Below are positions 1 through 8,162 of a stretch of DNA of 64,000 nucleotides, piece by piece (positions within the stretch are counted from its first letter, which is position 1; the number at the start of each line of letters is the position of its first letter). The stretch comes from Spirosoma arboris (GTDB lineage Bacteria; Bacteroidota; Bacteroidia; Cytophagales; Spirosomataceae): the NCBI RefSeq assembly GCF_009754945.1, contig NZ_WPIN01000018.1, positions 95,134 to 159,133 of the forward strand, given 5' to 3'. The notes beneath the pieces were generated by a model that worked only from the letters and a program-made list of their open reading frames with translations, made no database searches and was not told the DNA's origin. The position numbers were made by a program, and so were the translations under genes.

Positions 1-234
1 GTGCCAATGGGCGACCCCGATAAAGCCGCGAAGGTAATGGTCGATCTTGTTGATGACCCTGAGCCACCCATCCATTTGGTATTGGGCAGTGAAGCCATCG
101 GTATTTTAAAGCAGGCCGATGCGGCCAGACAGGCCGAGTTGGAAAAATGGTTGCCGGTTAGTCTATCCACCGACCATGATGAAGCCGTAAATTTCCTGGA
201 TACCACACTGGGAAAATCATTCACCAAAGCGTAG
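1..234 (+). CDS. SDR-family oxidoreductase, C-terminal fragment
   Basis: Only the last 77 residues lie in the window; the N-terminus with the nucleotide-binding motif is upstream of base 1. The pattern of a GDP-KAA start, a PEPPIHLVLG stretch and a final lysine/tryptophan-rich helix is typical of the end of classical short-chain dehydrogenases in the same group as the gene that follows. The next gene, also an SDR, starts 21 bases downstream on the same strand, so the two may be cotranscribed paralogues. The GTG at base 1 should not be read as the true start. Substrate unknown. Confidence 0.7.
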   Translation: MPMGDPDKAAKVMVDLVDDPEPPIHLVLGSEAIGILKQADAARQAELEKWLPVSLSTDHDEAVNFLDTTLGKSFTKA

Positions 235-255
235 TTTTTTGATAGACTTATCAGC

Positions 256-1089
256 ATGAGTAAGACAATATTGATTACCGGAGCATCGTCCGGCATAGGT
301 AAGGTGGCGGCCCGGAAATTCGCTAACGAAGGCTGGAATGTCATCGCTACGATGCGCAGTCCTGAGAATGAGCAGGAATTAACCCAGCTGAAAAATGTTT
401 TAGTGACGAAACTGGATGTGCAGGAATCCAGTACCATTGAGCAGGCGATAAACGAAGGAATCGAACGATTTGGGCAGATAGATGCGCTGATCAACAATGC
501 CGGATACGGGCAAAATGGTTTGTTCGAAGCGATGACGCCTGAGCAGATTCAGCAGCAATTTGACGTCAACGTATTTGGCGTGATGAATGTGACTCGGGCT
601 ATTTTACCTTATTTCCGTCGACAAAAATCAGGGCTGATTCTGAACATTAGTTCGGGGGCTGGGCGTTTTACGTTACCACTGCTTTCTATGTATTGCGCGT
701 CCAAGTTTGCGTTGGAAGGCTTTTCAGAAGCGCTTTCTTTTGAGCTGTCAGCCTTGAATATTATCGTGAAAATCATCGAACCGGGTGGTACGTCGACTAA
801 TTTTGGCAAGGTTACCCAGGAGCAGTTCGCTTATAATCCTGAACTTACTGACTACGATGAATTTACGAAAGCTGCTGGTAAGCTCTTTGAGGGCCTGATT
901 GCCCAACGATTGGCAACGGCTGATGAAGTAGCTGATGTTATTTACACGGCAGCAACGGATGGTACCAACACTCTTCGTTATGTGGTTGGCAATGACGATT
1001 TCAAAAAGCGAATAGCGGCCAGAGCACAAATGCCCGATCAGGTTTACGTTGACTCGGTGCGAGAGAGTTTTATGAAGTTTATGCCGTGA
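256..1089 (+). CDS. SDR-family NAD(P)-dependent oxidoreductase
   Basis: A 277-residue classical short-chain dehydrogenase/reductase. The Rossmann dinucleotide-binding motif TGASSGIG is at residues 8-15, NNAG at 80-83, catalytic serines near 132-133 and the YxxxK active site at Tyr146-Lys150. It therefore likely reduces or oxidises a carbonyl or alcohol with NAD(P)H in the cytoplasm; the substrate cannot be read from sequence. It follows another SDR fragment and is followed after 16 bases by an AraC-type regulator on the same strand, a common arrangement in which the regulator controls the adjacent oxidoreductases. Confidence 0.9.
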   Translation: MSKTILITGASSGIGKVAARKFANEGWNVIATMRSPENEQELTQLKNVLVTKLDVQESSTIEQAINEGIERFGQIDALINNAGYGQNGLFEAMTPEQIQQQFDVNVFGVMNVTRAILPYFRRQKSGLILNISSGAGRFTLPLLSMYCASKFALEGFSEALSFELSALNIIVKIIEPGGTSTNFGKVTQEQFAYNPELTDYDEFTKAAGKLFEGLIAQRLATADEVADVIYTAATDGTNTLRYVVGNDDFKKRIAARAQMPDQVYVDSVRESFMKFMP

Positions 1090-1105
1090 GGTAAATTGAT
1101 ACCAT

Positions 1106-1912
1106 ATGCTCAAACTGGAAGAAAAACAGCGCTTATCGCAAATCGTATATTCCTGCTACTTCACCCGAAGTAGGGAAGGTGAACAGTTCATACCGGAACA
1201 TGTATTCAGTTACCAGATTGCTGGTACGCTCACCACGAACGATGGTCATAAAGACTACACATTTGGCGAAGGAGATTTTCGGTTTAGCCGCCGGAATCAG
1301 CTCGTAAAATTTTTCAAGCAACCACCCGAAAACGGCGAGTTCAAATCCCTGTCCATTTACCTTGATCAGGAAACACTGCGCAAGTTTAGCCTTGAGTATG
1401 GATATAAAGCAGAAGCCCATCAGGAAAACGATGCTGTCCTGGAATTAAAGCCCAATGTGCTTTATAAAAGTTTTATGGATTCGTTGGTGCCTTATCTACA
1501 AGAAAATCAATCTGTTAATAGGGATCTACAGGCGCTGAAATTGAAAGAAGCGATCCTGATTCTACTACAGGCAAATCCGGAACTAAAGGATATTTTGTTT
1601 GATTTTTCGGAGCCGGGTAAACTGGATCTGGAAGGTTTTATGAACAAGAACTATCACTTCAATGTGGAGCTAAAGCGTTTCGCTTATTTGACCGGGCGAA
1701 GTCTGGCGACATTTAAGCGGGATTTTGAAAAGATATTCCATGCGTCGCCCAGCCGGTGGTTACAGCAACGAAGGCTACAGGAAGCTCATTATCTGATCAA
1801 AGAAAAAGGCAAAGCACCATCGGATGTGTATCTGGAATTAGGCTTTGAAGACCTGTCCCATTTTTCGTTTGCCTTTAAAAAAACGTATGGTATCGCGCCG
1901 TCAAAAATCTGA
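1106..1912 (+). CDS. AraC-family transcriptional regulator
   Basis: A 268-residue one-component regulator. The C-terminal 80 or so residues (about 186-268) hold the two helix-turn-helix units of the AraC family, with the first recognition helix around GRSLATFKRDFEKIF and the second around LGFEDLSHFSFAFKKTYG. The N-terminal 180 residues are a sensor-like region without a recognisable ligand motif. The gene starts 16 bases after the SDR gene and probably shares its transcript, so the likely targets are the two upstream SDR genes. It ends only 7 bases from the convergent MerR gene, with no room for a separate terminator. Confidence 0.9.
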   Translation: MLKLEEKQRLSQIVYSCYFTRSREGEQFIPEHVFSYQIAGTLTTNDGHKDYTFGEGDFRFSRRNQLVKFFKQPPENGEFKSLSIYLDQETLRKFSLEYGYKAEAHQENDAVLELKPNVLYKSFMDSLVPYLQENQSVNRDLQALKLKEAILILLQANPELKDILFDFSEPGKLDLEGFMNKNYHFNVELKRFAYLTGRSLATFKRDFEKIFHASPSRWLQQRRLQEAHYLIKEKGKAPSDVYLELGFEDLSHFSFAFKKTYGIAPSKI

Positions 1913-1919
1913 AAGCGTA

Positions 1920-2279
1920 TTATTCTTCCGTATGCTCCACTTGCTCCTGCGGCTTATCCAGGCCGTCGCGCAGTTGAATCAGAAACGATTTTATCTTTTT
2001 TAGCTTACTGATGTAGCGAGCATTTTCCTGACGTCGTTCATGTTGGGCTTTTAAGAACTCGCGTGCACCTGGGAGGGTGTATTTCTGCCGGTCAATTAAG
2101 TCGAGAATTTCAGTCAGGTGATCGATGTCAGCCTGGGTATACACCCGGTCGCCAGAGCGGTTTTTCTTGGGTTGGAGCGTGGGGAACTCCTTTTCGTAAT
2201 AGCGTAGTTTAGAGGCATTAATGCCGAATTTTTCGGCCACTTCTTTAATGCCATAATACAATTTGCCAGAGCCTTCCAT
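1920..2279 (-). CDS. MerR-family transcriptional regulator
   Basis: A 119-residue protein with an N-terminal winged HTH of MerR type (residues about 8-75): GIKEVAEKFGINASKLRYYE, then a wing with RSGDRVYTQADI. The C-terminal 40 residues are a charged helix suited to dimerisation; no cysteine cluster for metal binding is visible, so it resembles the short Bacteroidota MerR proteins rather than metal sensors. It is transcribed away from alaS, and the 140-base divergent gap contains a 30-bp perfect inverted repeat. Ligand and targets are unknown. Confidence 0.9.
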   Translation of the reverse strand: MEGSGKLYYGIKEVAEKFGINASKLRYYEKEFPTLQPKKNRSGDRVYTQADIDHLTEILDLIDRQKYTLPGAREFLKAQHERRQENARYISKLKKIKSFLIQLRDGLDKPQEQVEHTEE

Positions 2280-2340
2280 ATCACAAACTTGCTGACGTTC
2301 GGCTAAACCTGCAAGTTTTACCGTAATTTTGTGGGTGTAA

Positions 2341-2415
2341 TGGTAAGTTATAAAGTGGTAAGTCGTAAGTAATTAATACGAAATCACTTACGACTTACCA
2401 CTTTATAACTTACCA
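2341..2415. repeat. 30-bp perfect inverted repeat abutting alaS
   Basis: Bases 2341-2370 and 2386-2415 are exact reverse complements, separated by a 15-base loop. The right arm ends 4 bases before the alaS ATG at 2420. Transcribed, it would form a very stable 5'-UTR hairpin reaching the start codon. The arms are built from short repeated words (taagtggtaagt-like). It has no U-tract, so it is not an ordinary terminator. Confidence 0.9.
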
Positions 2416-2419
2416 CTTT

Positions 2420-5077
2420 ATGACTTCCCACGAAATACGTCGGCATTTTCTCGACTTCTTCCGCTCCAAACAACACCTGATTGTTGCTTCGGCCCCGCTC
2501 GTTGCCAAAAACGACCCTACGCTGATGTTCAATAACTCAGGCATGGCGCAGTTTAAAGATTTTTTCCTCGGTAATGGTACTCCCCCGTCCAAGCGAGTAG
2601 CCGATACACAGAAGTGTCTGCGCGTATCGGGCAAGCATAATGACCTGGAAGACGTAGGGTTTGATACCTATCACCACACTATGTTCGAAATGCTCGGCAA
2701 CTGGTCGTTTGGCGATTATTTCAAGAAAGAGGCCATTACCTGGGCGTGGGAGTTGCTGACAGAAGTGTACAAACTACCGAAAGATCGACTGTATGTGTCG
2801 GTGTTTCAGGGCGATGAAAAAGACAATGTCCCCTTTGATCAGGAAGCGTTCGACCTTTGGAAACCTATCGTTGGTGAAGACCGGATTATTTACGGGAATA
2901 AGAAGGACAACTTCTGGGAAATGGGCGACACAGGCCCATGTGGCCCATGCTCTGAAATACATGTAGACTTGCGGTCTCCTGAAGAAGTAGCCGAAAAGCC
3001 CGGTAAGGATCTCGTCAATGCCGACCATCCACAGGTTGTTGAAATCTGGAATTTGGTATTCATGCAGTTCAACCGGAAAGCCGATGGTTCGCTTGATCCA
3101 CTGCCTGCCCGCCATGTCGATACCGGCATGGGATTCGAGCGGTTGTGTATGGCCATTCAGCAGAAGAAATCGAACTACGACACCGACGTTTTCTCGGGTA
3201 CGATTCACGTCATCGAAGAGCTTTCGGGGCTGAAGTATGGCGCTGGAACTGGTATGGCCGATGTAGCGATGCGTGTCATTTCCGATCACATTCGGGCTGT
3301 GTCATTTGCCATTGCTGATGGGCTGGTTCCATCCAATTCGAAGGCAGGTTACGTTATTCGGCGAATTCTGCGTCGGGCTATTCGGTATGGTTATTCGTAC
3401 CTAAACCTGACCGAGCCGTTCATGACCAAACTCGTTCCCACGTTGGCCATGCAGTTTGCCGATGTTTTCCCCGAACTAAACGCCCAGCGCGATTTCGTGG
3501 CAACAGTGATTCGGGAAGAAGAAATTGCGTTTTTACGGACTTTGGGAACGGGCTTAGGCCGTCTTGATCAGATCATTGGCGATCTTGCTGGAAAAGACAC
3601 GAAAGAAATTCCTGGCGAAACCGTCTTTGAACTAAACGATACGTTCGGTTTTCCCGCTGATTTAACCGCGTTAATTGCTCGCGAAAAGGGCTTGACAATA
3701 GATGAAGCTGGCTTCCAGAAAGCCCTTCAGGAACAGAAAGCCCGTTCGCGGAAAGATGCTACGTCATCGGCAGGTGACTGGATCGAACTGGCTGAAACGG
3801 ATAAAGTTGAATTCGTTGGTTATGATCAGCCCGAAGCCTATGCCCATATTGTGAAGTATCGCAAGATTCAGAACAAACAGGGAACGCAGGTGCAGGTTGT
3901 TCTGGACAAAACGCCGTTCTATGCTGAATCAGGCGGACAAATTGGCGACACGGGTGTGCTCGAACTCTTCGCTGGTTCAGATCAGATTGGCACATTGACG
4001 GTGCTGGATACCCGGAAAGAAAATGACCTTAGTATTCATATTGTTCAGGACGTAACCGGTATTGACGACTTGCTGGCTGAAGCGGATACCGTTTATGCGG
4101 TTATCAACACGGCTCGTCGGGGACTGATTGCCAGCAACCACTCGGCCACCCACTTGCTGCACTCGGCTCTACGCGAAGTGCTGGGACCGCACGTAGGCCA
4201 GAAGGGTTCCTACGTTGGTCCCGATGCTCTGCGCTTCGATTTCTCGCACTTCACTAAAGTAACCGACGAGCAACTGGCCGAAGTGGAGCGTATCGTAAAC
4301 GAGAAAATTCGTGAGGACATTAAGCTCAATGAGAAGCGTAATGTACCGATTGCAGAAGCTAAAGAATTAGGCGCAACGGCTTTGTTCGGTGAGAAATATG
4401 GTGATTTCGTGCGCGTTATCACGTTCGATCCAAACTACTCGGTTGAACTCTGTGGCGGCACGCACGTGCCAGCAACAGGACATATCGGTTTGTTCAAATT
4501 CACGGGTGAGGGTTCCGTATCTACGGGTATTCGTCGGGTTGAGGCCAAAACGTCGGCTGGTGCCGAAGCGTTAATCAACGAGCAGATGGCCGTTGTGAGC
4601 GAATTAAAAGAATTGCTGAAAGCGCCCAAAGACATTGTCAAAGCGGTACAAGCTCTGCTTGATGAACGGACTGCGTTACAGAAACAGGTTGACGCGTTGC
4701 AGAACGAGAAAGTTCAGCAATTGAAAAACCAGCTGTTGGATAAAATAGAGGTTGTCAACGGGCATTCTCGTCTTGTTGAGCGGGTCGACGTTCCAAATGC
4801 CGATGCACTGAAACAGTTAGCCTACGATCTGAAAGCCAAAGTGGATAATCTTGCGGTTGTTCTTGGTGCCGATATCAACGGCAAACCACAACTGGCCGTT
4901 ATGCTACCGGATTCACTAATTCAGGGTAAAAATCTGAATGCAGGTCAAGTGGTGAAAGAACTGGCTAAAAACATCAAAGGTGGTGGCGGTGGCCAACCTT
5001 TCTTTGCTACAGCGGGCGGTTCCGATTCATCGGGACTCGATGCTGCGCTGGCGCAGGGGAAAGAATTGTTGGGGTAA
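2420..5077 (+). CDS. alaS: Alanine--tRNA ligase
   Basis: An 885-residue cytoplasmic class II aminoacyl-tRNA synthetase that charges tRNA-Ala. The N-terminus matches the family start, with motif 1/2 residues in the first 250 residues (LMFNNSGMAQFKDFFLG, GPCGPCSEIH). The editing domain has the zinc-binding HSATHLLH near residue 575 and CGGTH near 678, so Ser/Gly-tRNA-Ala proofreading should be intact. The C-terminal DHHA1 region ends in the glycine-rich KGGGGGQPFFATAGG. Length is normal for bacteria (860-890). Just upstream is a 30-bp perfect inverted repeat whose arm ends 4 bases before ATG, which could affect translation initiation. Confidence 0.98.
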   Translation: MTSHEIRRHFLDFFRSKQHLIVASAPLVAKNDPTLMFNNSGMAQFKDFFLGNGTPPSKRVADTQKCLRVSGKHNDLEDVGFDTYHHTMFEMLGNWSFGDYFKKEAITWAWELLTEVYKLPKDRLYVSVFQGDEKDNVPFDQEAFDLWKPIVGEDRIIYGNKKDNFWEMGDTGPCGPCSEIHVDLRSPEEVAEKPGKDLVNADHPQVVEIWNLVFMQFNRKADGSLDPLPARHVDTGMGFERLCMAIQQKKSNYDTDVFSGTIHVIEELSGLKYGAGTGMADVAMRVISDHIRAVSFAIADGLVPSNSKAGYVIRRILRRAIRYGYSYLNLTEPFMTKLVPTLAMQFADVFPELNAQRDFVATVIREEEIAFLRTLGTGLGRLDQIIGDLAGKDTKEIPGETVFELNDTFGFPADLTALIAREKGLTIDEAGFQKALQEQKARSRKDATSSAGDWIELAETDKVEFVGYDQPEAYAHIVKYRKIQNKQGTQVQVVLDKTPFYAESGGQIGDTGVLELFAGSDQIGTLTVLDTRKENDLSIHIVQDVTGIDDLLAEADTVYAVINTARRGLIASNHSATHLLHSALREVLGPHVGQKGSYVGPDALRFDFSHFTKVTDEQLAEVERIVNEKIREDIKLNEKRNVPIAEAKELGATALFGEKYGDFVRVITFDPNYSVELCGGTHVPATGHIGLFKFTGEGSVSTGIRRVEAKTSAGAEALINEQMAVVSELKELLKAPKDIVKAVQALLDERTALQKQVDALQNEKVQQLKNQLLDKIEVVNGHSRLVERVDVPNADALKQLAYDLKAKVDNLAVVLGADINGKPQLAVMLPDSLIQGKNLNAGQVVKELAKNIKGGGGGQPFFATAGGSDSSGLDAALAQGKELLG

Positions 5078-5120
5078 AATAGAATAATGTCAGCGCATTA
5101 AATTGGAATACATTGTTGTG

Positions 5121-5188
5121 TGACCCCGATGGGGTCAGATGTTTATAGTAATGATCACCTCTATAAACATTTGACCCCATCGGGGTCA
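5121..5188. repeat. Inverted repeat, GACCCC/GGGGTC family, copy 1
   Basis: Arms 5121-5148 and 5161-5188 match at 27 of 28 positions around a 12-base loop. Each arm also contains its own palindrome, TGACCCC-GAT-GGGGTCA. A second member of the same family lies at 15269-15345. The copy sits between alaS and the amidohydrolase gene and could end alaS transcription, though there is no U-tract. Confidence 0.85.
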
Positions 5189-5211
5189 GACTATAGTAAA
5201 ATCAACTCACC

Positions 5212-6636
5212 ATGCGAAACCTCTTTCTTTGCCTAATTTTCCTGATTTCAATCTCTGAATTCACATTCGCCCAAAAGCAAAACGTTGATGTACTGATCAA
5301 ATCAGGAAACCTGATCGACGTGCGTACAGGCAAGGTTCTACCGAAGAAAATCATTGCTACTCGGGGAAAGACGATCGTTGGGGTGTTTGATGAATCGCGA
5401 CTCAAGGATTTTCAGGCGAAAACCGTTGTCGACGCATCTGGAAAATTCATCATTCCGGGACTTTGGGACATGCACGTCCATTTTGGTGGGGGTGATACAT
5501 TGATTGAAAAAAACAAAAACCTCTTTCCGCTTTACGTTGCTCACGGTATTACGGCTATCCGTGATGCGGCCGCCGATCTAAGTCCAAACGTACTGCAATG
5601 GCGCGACCAGATTGGGAAAGGTGAGCTGATGGGGCCTACCTTGTTTACATCTGGCCCCAAACTGGAAGGTTATAAGTCGAGCTGGGTAGGTGATATTGAG
5701 GTGAGTACCAATGGCGAAGTGGACAAAATGCTCGATTCCCTGCAAGGCTTGAAGGTCGATTTTGTTAAGATTACAGACAATGCGATTAAGCCGGATATCT
5801 ATCTCTACATTTTGCAGGAGGCTAAAAAACGGGGTATGAAAACCTCGGGGCACGTGCCCTTTGCGCTCACTATGGATGAAGTTACTTCGGCGGGTTTGGG
5901 GTCGGTGGAGCACATGAGTTATGTACTCAAAGCAGGCTCAACGCGCGATAAAGAAGTGGCAGACAAAGTGAGAAATGGGCAACTCACCACTCGACTGGCG
6001 TCGCCGATGGTTATGCAGAGTTTTGATGAGGCAACTGCGCTGGCCGTTTATCAGCGGATGGCTAAAAATGGTACATTCGTTGTGCCTACGCTAAACATCA
6101 GTCGTACAGTGGCTTACCTGGATCAAGATAGCCATCAGAATGACAGCTACTTGCAATACATTGGTCAGGGGTTGAAAAATACCTATGCCTGGCGGGTGAA
6201 TCGGGTCGCTAAAGATGGTCCGGAAGCCATTGCCGAACGTCATGCTGTTTATGAGAAATCAGCCTCATTACTTCCCCTTTTACATAAAGCGGGCGTCACG
6301 ATTATGGCTGGAACCGACGCTGGTTTTTTGAACTCCTACGTGTATCCGGGTGTAGGCCTTCACCATGAACTTGGCTACTTCGTAAAAGCAGGATTGACCC
6401 CTTTACAGGCCCTGCAATCGGCGATAATACCGGGCCCGGTATTTTTAGGGAAGACTGCTTTGTATGGCGATATTGCACCGGGTAAAAGTGCCGATATTGT
6501 CCTGCTCGATAAGAATCCGTTAGCTGATATTAGCGCTACACAAGCTATCAACACCGTCATTTTGCGCGGAACCGTGTACAATAGAAAGGCGTTGGATGGG
6601 TTACTGGCCGAAGTAAAAAAGAAAGCCAGCAAGTAA
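5212..6636 (+). CDS. Secreted amidohydrolase-family protein
   Basis: A 474-residue protein with a signal peptide (residues 1-20, cut after TFA) and an amidohydrolase superfamily TIM barrel. Likely metal ligands are His88 and His90 in DMHVHF, His214 in SGHVPF, His234 in SVEHMSY and Asp369 in AGTDAG; Lys186 in FVKITDN may be the carbamylated bridging lysine. The C-terminal segment (GKSADIVLLDKNPL) is the usual small beta domain. Members hydrolyse cyclic amides, imidazolones or dipeptides in the periplasm; substrate not determinable. It ends 2 bases before murI, suggesting cotranscription. Confidence 0.9.
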   Translation: MRNLFLCLIFLISISEFTFAQKQNVDVLIKSGNLIDVRTGKVLPKKIIATRGKTIVGVFDESRLKDFQAKTVVDASGKFIIPGLWDMHVHFGGGDTLIEKNKNLFPLYVAHGITAIRDAAADLSPNVLQWRDQIGKGELMGPTLFTSGPKLEGYKSSWVGDIEVSTNGEVDKMLDSLQGLKVDFVKITDNAIKPDIYLYILQEAKKRGMKTSGHVPFALTMDEVTSAGLGSVEHMSYVLKAGSTRDKEVADKVRNGQLTTRLASPMVMQSFDEATALAVYQRMAKNGTFVVPTLNISRTVAYLDQDSHQNDSYLQYIGQGLKNTYAWRVNRVAKDGPEAIAERHAVYEKSASLLPLLHKAGVTIMAGTDAGFLNSYVYPGVGLHHELGYFVKAGLTPLQALQSAIIPGPVFLGKTALYGDIAPGKSADIVLLDKNPLADISATQAINTVILRGTVYNRKALDGLLAEVKKKASK

Positions 6637-6638
6637 GA

Positions 6639-7466
6639 ATGACAGTATCGGCACAACCCATTGGTGTATTTGATTCAGGCTACGGTGGCCTAACCGTCCT
6701 GCGAGAAATTGTTCAGAAACTACCGCAGTACGATTACGTTTACCTCGGTGATAACGCCCGAACACCCTATGGAACCCGCTCGTTCGAAACAGTTTATCAC
6801 TACACGCTCGAATGCGTCCGACACTTGTTCGATCAGGGTTGTCGCTTGGTGATTCTCGCTTGCAACACCGCTTCGGCCAAAGCATTACGTAATATTCAGC
6901 AACTTGACTTGCCGACGCTTGCTCCCGACAGACGCGTATTGGGCGTCATTCGACCAACAACCGAAGTCATTGGCAACTATTCCCAAACGGGCCATGTTGG
7001 GGTTCTGGCAACACGGGGAACGGTTACCTCAGAATCATATCTGGTTGAAATCGAGAAGTTCTTTCCTGATTTACAAGTTGTTCAGGAGGCCTGCCCAATG
7101 TGGGTGCCTTTGGTTGAGAATGGCGAATATGCTAGCCCCGGTGCCGATTATTTCGTTCAACAGCATATTGACCGCCTGATGGCCCAATCGCCGAACATTG
7201 ACACAATTCTATTGGCCTGCACGCATTACCCACTTTTGCTCGATAAAATTCGGCAGGCAGCTCCCGATGGAACGACAATTTTAAGTCAGGGCCATATTGT
7301 TGCCGATAGCCTGGCCGATTATCTGCAACGTCACCCCGAAATCGAAGCGCAATGCAGCAAACACGGACAGCGCACCTTTCTGACAACCGATTCCACCGAA
7401 GACTTCGACCGGCAAGCGACTATTTTCTACGGGCAACCTGTCCAGTCGTTGCATCTGGCATTGTAA
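6639..7466 (+). CDS. murI: Glutamate racemase
   Basis: A 275-residue cytoplasmic enzyme that converts L- to D-glutamate for peptidoglycan. The signature FDSGYGGLTVL is at residues 11-21, the two catalytic cysteines are Cys75 in LACNTASA and Cys194 in LACTHYPLL, and PYGTRS is at residues 43-48. All key residues are present and the length is normal. It starts 2 bases after the amidohydrolase stop. It is followed by a 13-bp inverted repeat in the gap to the convergent DUF4440-like gene. Confidence 0.97.
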   Translation: MTVSAQPIGVFDSGYGGLTVLREIVQKLPQYDYVYLGDNARTPYGTRSFETVYHYTLECVRHLFDQGCRLVILACNTASAKALRNIQQLDLPTLAPDRRVLGVIRPTTEVIGNYSQTGHVGVLATRGTVTSESYLVEIEKFFPDLQVVQEACPMWVPLVENGEYASPGADYFVQQHIDRLMAQSPNIDTILLACTHYPLLLDKIRQAAPDGTTILSQGHIVADSLADYLQRHPEIEAQCSKHGQRTFLTTDSTEDFDRQATIFYGQPVQSLHLAL

Positions 7467-7478
7467 GTAAAAGGTCAG

Positions 7479-7526
7479 GTATTGTCAGGAAGTAGGAAAG
7501 CGCCTGCTATCAATTCCTGACAATAC
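7479..7526. terminator. Hairpin between convergent murI and DUF4440-like gene
   Basis: Bases 7479-7491 and 7514-7526 form perfect 13-bp arms around a 22-base loop. Its place between two convergent genes suggests a bidirectional terminator, although no clear U-tract follows on either strand. Confidence 0.6.
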
Positions 7527-7547
7527 ACGACTGTGCCCTCCAAAAAC

Positions 7548-8063
7548 TTATTGATCTTCGGGTACAGGTGCCCCCGGTTTTACATCCACATTATGGTAAG
7601 AGACTATTTGCCAGTTGCCAGCCGATTTTTCCAGTACCTGTAATAAGCGGGTAGTCAGGCGCCCTTTGGCATCGAGTTGTATTCTTGCCGGAAGGCCCGT
7701 TGCTGGAAAGCCAGTTACGCGACACAGTGTTTCTACAATCGCTACGTCAGGGCGAACGAAGCGTAGCGACACAATTTTCTGAGTTGAAGTTGTCTTGTTA
7801 AACATGCCTTTGAAAATCTCGTCGTGCCTGTATAAAAAAGCTTTATGCCCTGTATAAAACATACCCACAATGTTTGTAAAGGTGCCATCCTGCGCGAATT
7901 GTTTTGAATAAGCTATAGCATCTCCTTTATTCCACGCGCTTGTTTCATCCTGTATAATTGTCTGAATAGCCAACGTGTCCGATTTACTTTGGGCATATAA
8001 TACCGTTGTCGTAAAGGCCATTGAAAATATTAGGGTAATTTTTGTAAACTGGCTGATTTTCAT
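7548..8063 (-). CDS. Exported SgcJ/DUF4440-like NTF2-fold protein
   Basis: A 171-residue protein with an N-terminal signal peptide (ending YAQS near residue 27) and a SnoaL/DUF4440-type NTF2 fold: a first helix with ETSAWNKGDAIAYSKQFAQD, then TFTNIVG and a strand-rich second half. Proteins of this kind are annotated SgcJ/EcaC-like and their small-molecule ligands are usually unknown. It is convergent with murI and read in the same direction as the TonB receptor, 99 bases downstream of it, so it may be the receptor's second cistron. Confidence 0.8.
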   Translation of the reverse strand: MKISQFTKITLIFSMAFTTTVLYAQSKSDTLAIQTIIQDETSAWNKGDAIAYSKQFAQDGTFTNIVGMFYTGHKAFLYRHDEIFKGMFNKTTSTQKIVSLRFVRPDVAIVETLCRVTGFPATGLPARIQLDAKGRLTTRLLQVLEKSAGNWQIVSYHNVDVKPGAPVPEDQ

Positions 8064-8162
8064 GCTAGTTAACTTTAGTTTAAAAGGAATTAAAGCTAAA
8101 GAATACCAAGTGATTAAGCTTACTTTTCTTTATCTATAGGTAGGTAATAAAATGTCTCTGCA

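Noticed and set aside
2341..2415. CRISPR-like or tRNA structure before alaS
   Set aside because: It is a single hairpin with no regularly spaced direct repeats and no tRNA features.
2774..3289. Long antisense frames inside alaS and other genes
   Set aside because: They lie opposite well-supported genes, have no family resemblance, and follow the codon bias of the real strand.
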